A stretch of 7,671 nucleotides of DNA from Chitinophagaceae bacterium. GTDB taxonomy: Bacteria > Bacteroidota > Bacteroidia > Chitinophagales > Chitinophagaceae. The position numbers were made by a program, and so were the translations under genes. Below the pieces are notes generated by a model. The model was given only the letters and a program-made list of their open reading frames with translations. It was not told the DNA's origin and searched no databases. This document shows positions 5,757 to 7,671 of the stretch, piece by piece; position 1 is the first letter of the stretch, and each line of letters starts with the position of its first letter. The stretch is from NCBI GenBank assembly GCA_947447815.1, contig CANFLJ010000087.1:1-7671 (forward strand), written 5' to 3'.

Positions 5757-7094
5757 TTAGTGTTTGATAACTACTTTCTCTGAACTTGTTTCACCATCAA
5801 TTGTGGTATTAACAACGTAGGTGCCGTTTGCAAAATTTGCAACAGAAACGTTTACAGAATTTGAGTTTGTATTTTGTAAACCAAATACTTTTTTACCTTC
5901 CAAGTTAAAGATTTCTACAGCACTGATATTAGTAGATGCATTCACCAGAATATTGCTTGCAGCAGGATTAGGTGATACAGTCAGCTTAACGCTCTTAATC
6001 TGAACCTTTTGTACAGTCGAATAATCAAAAGTACCGTTAGGGTAGATTGTTTTTAGTCTGTAATAAAGATAGTTAGCTACAGGTAGATTTCTGTCGGCTA
6101 AGCTATAATTAGTTTTGCTAGTAGAAGCGCTTACGGTAGAGATAGCATCAAAGTTTACGCCATCTTTACTTCTTTGAATTTCAAATGAAGTATTGTTATC
6201 AGAAACGTTTACATTCCAGTTTAAGTTTACTACTTTATTCAAACCAACAGCAGAGAATGCGTTAATTTTAGTAGGAAGAATAGAAGAAAGGCTCCAACTG
6301 GTAAACACTCTAATTTCATCTACAGCAGCCAAAGCTCTACCTACAGATCCTTCTCTAAAACAAACTGAACCTATTTTTCTTAAGTCAGAAAAAGCAGTAT
6401 CTACAAATGTTACATCAGCAGGAGGTTCTGTAGCAGGTATAATAGTAGACAATACAAAAAGTTTAATTTCATCATCTTTACTGCCTGTTGTATTAAAGGT
6501 ATACTTAACTACTACATAATAGCTTTGACCAATATTGTATTCTGTAGGAGAAAACGCTAATGCTTTTGCACCTGCAGTAATGTTTGCAGCAGTTAATTTT
6601 GCAGCAGCTCCTTTATTGATACCTAACTTAAATTTACCTGCAGTAGATCCATCAGCAATAAACAGTCTTCCTCTGAAGTTCGAAACACTAGCTCCTGACA
6701 AATCGCAGAAATGGAAGAAATAATCACAAGTAGTATCGTTTCCACCACTAGAATCTACTCTTAAGATAAAACCAGCATATACACTACCAATACTATCAGC
6801 AGTAAAAGCTCCATTAATATCCTGAGAACGAACTTTATGCTGGAAAGTTATAGAACCGCCAGAACTTAATGCTCCATATCCACTGAAAGTAAGGGATGAA
6901 GGTTGATATTGAATGTCTTTTGCGTTTGATCCACCGCCACTATGTCTTGTCCATGTTGGAGAACCTGTATTAGGACCCGCCATTGAATCGCCAGCCGCCG
7001 CACTTGGGTAGTTGAAACTTTCGCTGAATAATAATTGTGAGTAGCTAAATCCTACCACCAATAACAATGATAATGAAAGTATAAATTTCTTCAT
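5757..7094 (-). CDS. Secreted protein with T9SS type A C-terminal sorting domain
   Basis: This 445-residue exported protein is of unknown function. Residues 1-20 are a Sec signal peptide (MKK, a Leu/Val-rich core, then a likely cleavage site around YSQ). Residues about 21-270 are a beta-rich domain, Ser/Gly/Thr-heavy, starting with LLFSESFNYPS and ending near DEIRVFTSWSL. It looks like the jelly-roll or LamG-like front part seen in many Bacteroidota surface proteins, but I see no catalytic motif. Residues about 276-367 resemble a fibronectin type III-like domain (VVNLNWNV, FEIQRSKDGVNFDAI, YYRLKTIYPNG). Residues 369-445 form the type A sorting domain: the SPNPA motif, VEIFNLEGKKV, NFANGTYVV, and a terminal EKVVIKH. 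The protein should cross the outer membrane through the type IX system. The gene is monocistronic, closed by the hairpin at 5707-5739, and divergent from the receptor gene at 7212. Confidence 0.9.
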   Translation of the reverse strand: MKKFILSLSLLLVVGFSYSQLLFSESFNYPSAAAGDSMAGPNTGSPTWTRHSGGGSNAKDIQYQPSSLTFSGYGALSSGGSITFQHKVRSQDINGAFTADSIGSVYAGFILRVDSSGGNDTTCDYFFHFCDLSGASVSNFRGRLFIADGSTAGKFKLGINKGAAAKLTAANITAGAKALAFSPTEYNIGQSYYVVVKYTFNTTGSKDDEIKLFVLSTIIPATEPPADVTFVDTAFSDLRKIGSVCFREGSVGRALAAVDEIRVFTSWSLSSILPTKINAFSAVGLNKVVNLNWNVNVSDNNTSFEIQRSKDGVNFDAISTVSASTSKTNYSLADRNLPVANYLYYRLKTIYPNGTFDYSTVQKVQIKSVKLTVSPNPAASNILVNASTNISAVEIFNLEGKKVFGLQNTNSNSVNVSVANFANGTYVVNTTIDGETSSEKVVIKH

Positions 7095-7211
7095 AACTAA
7101 TAATTTTGTGCTAAATTAGGCATTATCCGCCACTTTGGGCTTGTTGGCACTCAAAATATTTACTCTAAATAGAAAAATTGTAGCATATTTGATTCAATAT
7201 CATTGTTTTTT

Positions 7212-7671
7212 ATGTTTCGAACTAAGCTTTTTATATTGTTTTTAATTTGTTTCCTCTGTCAGCAAACAGCGCATTCCCAACAATCAAAGGCTTTTATTAT
7301 CAAGGGTTTTATTCTCGATGAAAATGATTTACCCATCAGCGGTGCCTCTGTTACTGCCCTAAATAAAAACACCGGCGTAGTATCCAACGACAGTGGTTAT
7401 TTTATTATTAAATTTAATTCCATACAGTCCGTAGCCCTTGTTTTTTCGCATACCGGATTCAATACCATCAGAAAATCTATTTCACTTAAAAACAGAACCG
7501 ATTCTCTTACTATCCACCTGGAGAAAAATGTAACCTCACTCAATGATATTATTATCAAAGACGACCGCGGAAGAAGAGAGATAGGAAGAATAGAACTGAA
7601 TGCCGATAAAGCCGTATTAAATCCATCGCCAATCAGCGGAATTGAAAGTCTTTTAAAGGTATTTGTAGGTA
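7212..7671 (+). CDS. TonB-dependent receptor-like protein with carboxypeptidase-like domain, N-terminal part only
   Basis: The first 153 codons of an open frame are visible and run past the right edge. Residues 1-23 look like a signal peptide (basic start, FILFLICFLC core, then AHSQ). Residues about 29-108 form a carboxypeptidase D regulatory-like beta sandwich: IKGFILDENDLPISGASV, then VVSNDSGYFIIKF, and LVFSHTGFNTIRKSI. Residues 109-153 include SLNDIIIKDD, and NPSPISGIESLLKVFVG at the visible end. This resembles the entry into the plug domain of Bacteroidota TonB-dependent receptors, where a similar stretch reads GGIESLLKxxPG. A full gene would then encode an outer membrane importer of several hundred further residues, but only the N-terminus is seen, so the barrel is inferred. 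An imperfect -7-like sequence, CATATTTG, lies at 7184-7191. Confidence 0.75.
   Translation, partial: MFRTKLFILFLICFLCQQTAHSQQSKAFIIKGFILDENDLPISGASVTALNKNTGVVSNDSGYFIIKFNSIQSVALVFSHTGFNTIRKSISLKNRTDSLTIHLEKNVTSLNDIIIKDDRGRREIGRIELNADKAVLNPSPISGIESLLKVFVG

Noticed and set aside
6193..6519. Plus-strand 108-codon open frame inside the T9SS protein gene
   Set aside because: It is the opposite-strand shadow of a Ser/Thr-rich gene, with no promoter, motif or partner.

Overview
The window looks like chromosomal DNA from a member of the Bacteroidota, most likely Chitinophagaceae or a close relative; the family placement is inference. Several things point this way. It has an AT-rich composition, -7 promoter elements of the TAnnTTTG type, start codons without Shine-Dalgarno sequences, a secreted protein with a type IX secretion (T9SS) C-terminal sorting domain, and the beginning of a TonB-dependent receptor with a carboxypeptidase-like N-terminal domain.

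Layout. Bases 12-950 (minus) encode heme O synthase (CtaB/CyoE). Divergent from it, at 1099-1613 (plus), is a small type II toxin-antitoxin pair whose toxin has no usable ATG. Its reading frame starts cleanly only at an ATA that overlaps the antitoxin stop. Bases 1614-1778 are non-coding and carry a probable promoter and an inverted repeat. Bases 1779-5202 (plus) form a tightly packed three-gene operon with overlapping stops and starts: a LutB/LldF-type iron-sulfur protein, a polysaccharide-deacetylase-like protein, and CMP-KDO synthetase (kdsB). Convergent to this operon is a short ribosome hibernation factor gene (5299-5598, minus) with a strong terminator at its 3' end. A second hairpin terminator at 5707-5739 closes a 445-residue T9SS-exported protein gene (5757-7094, minus). 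After a 117-base divergent intergenic region, the first 153 codons of a TonB-dependent receptor-like gene run off the right edge.

How the genes relate. CtaB feeds aerobic respiration by supplying heme O, the precursor of heme A, for terminal oxidases. The operon joins an electron-transfer protein usually found in lactate-utilisation (lutABC) loci to two genes that look tied to envelope glycans; kdsB activates KDO for lipid A/LPS core. No lutA or lutC lies beside lutB here. The right-hand genes belong to the cell-surface and secretion side of the cell. Nothing in the window is a mobile element, rRNA, tRNA or CRISPR array, and I do not see a clearly new multi-gene system. The points most worth checking are the damaged or non-canonically started toxin, the orphan lutB operon with its upstream inverted repeat, and the non-standard metal-site residues of the deacetylase-like protein.
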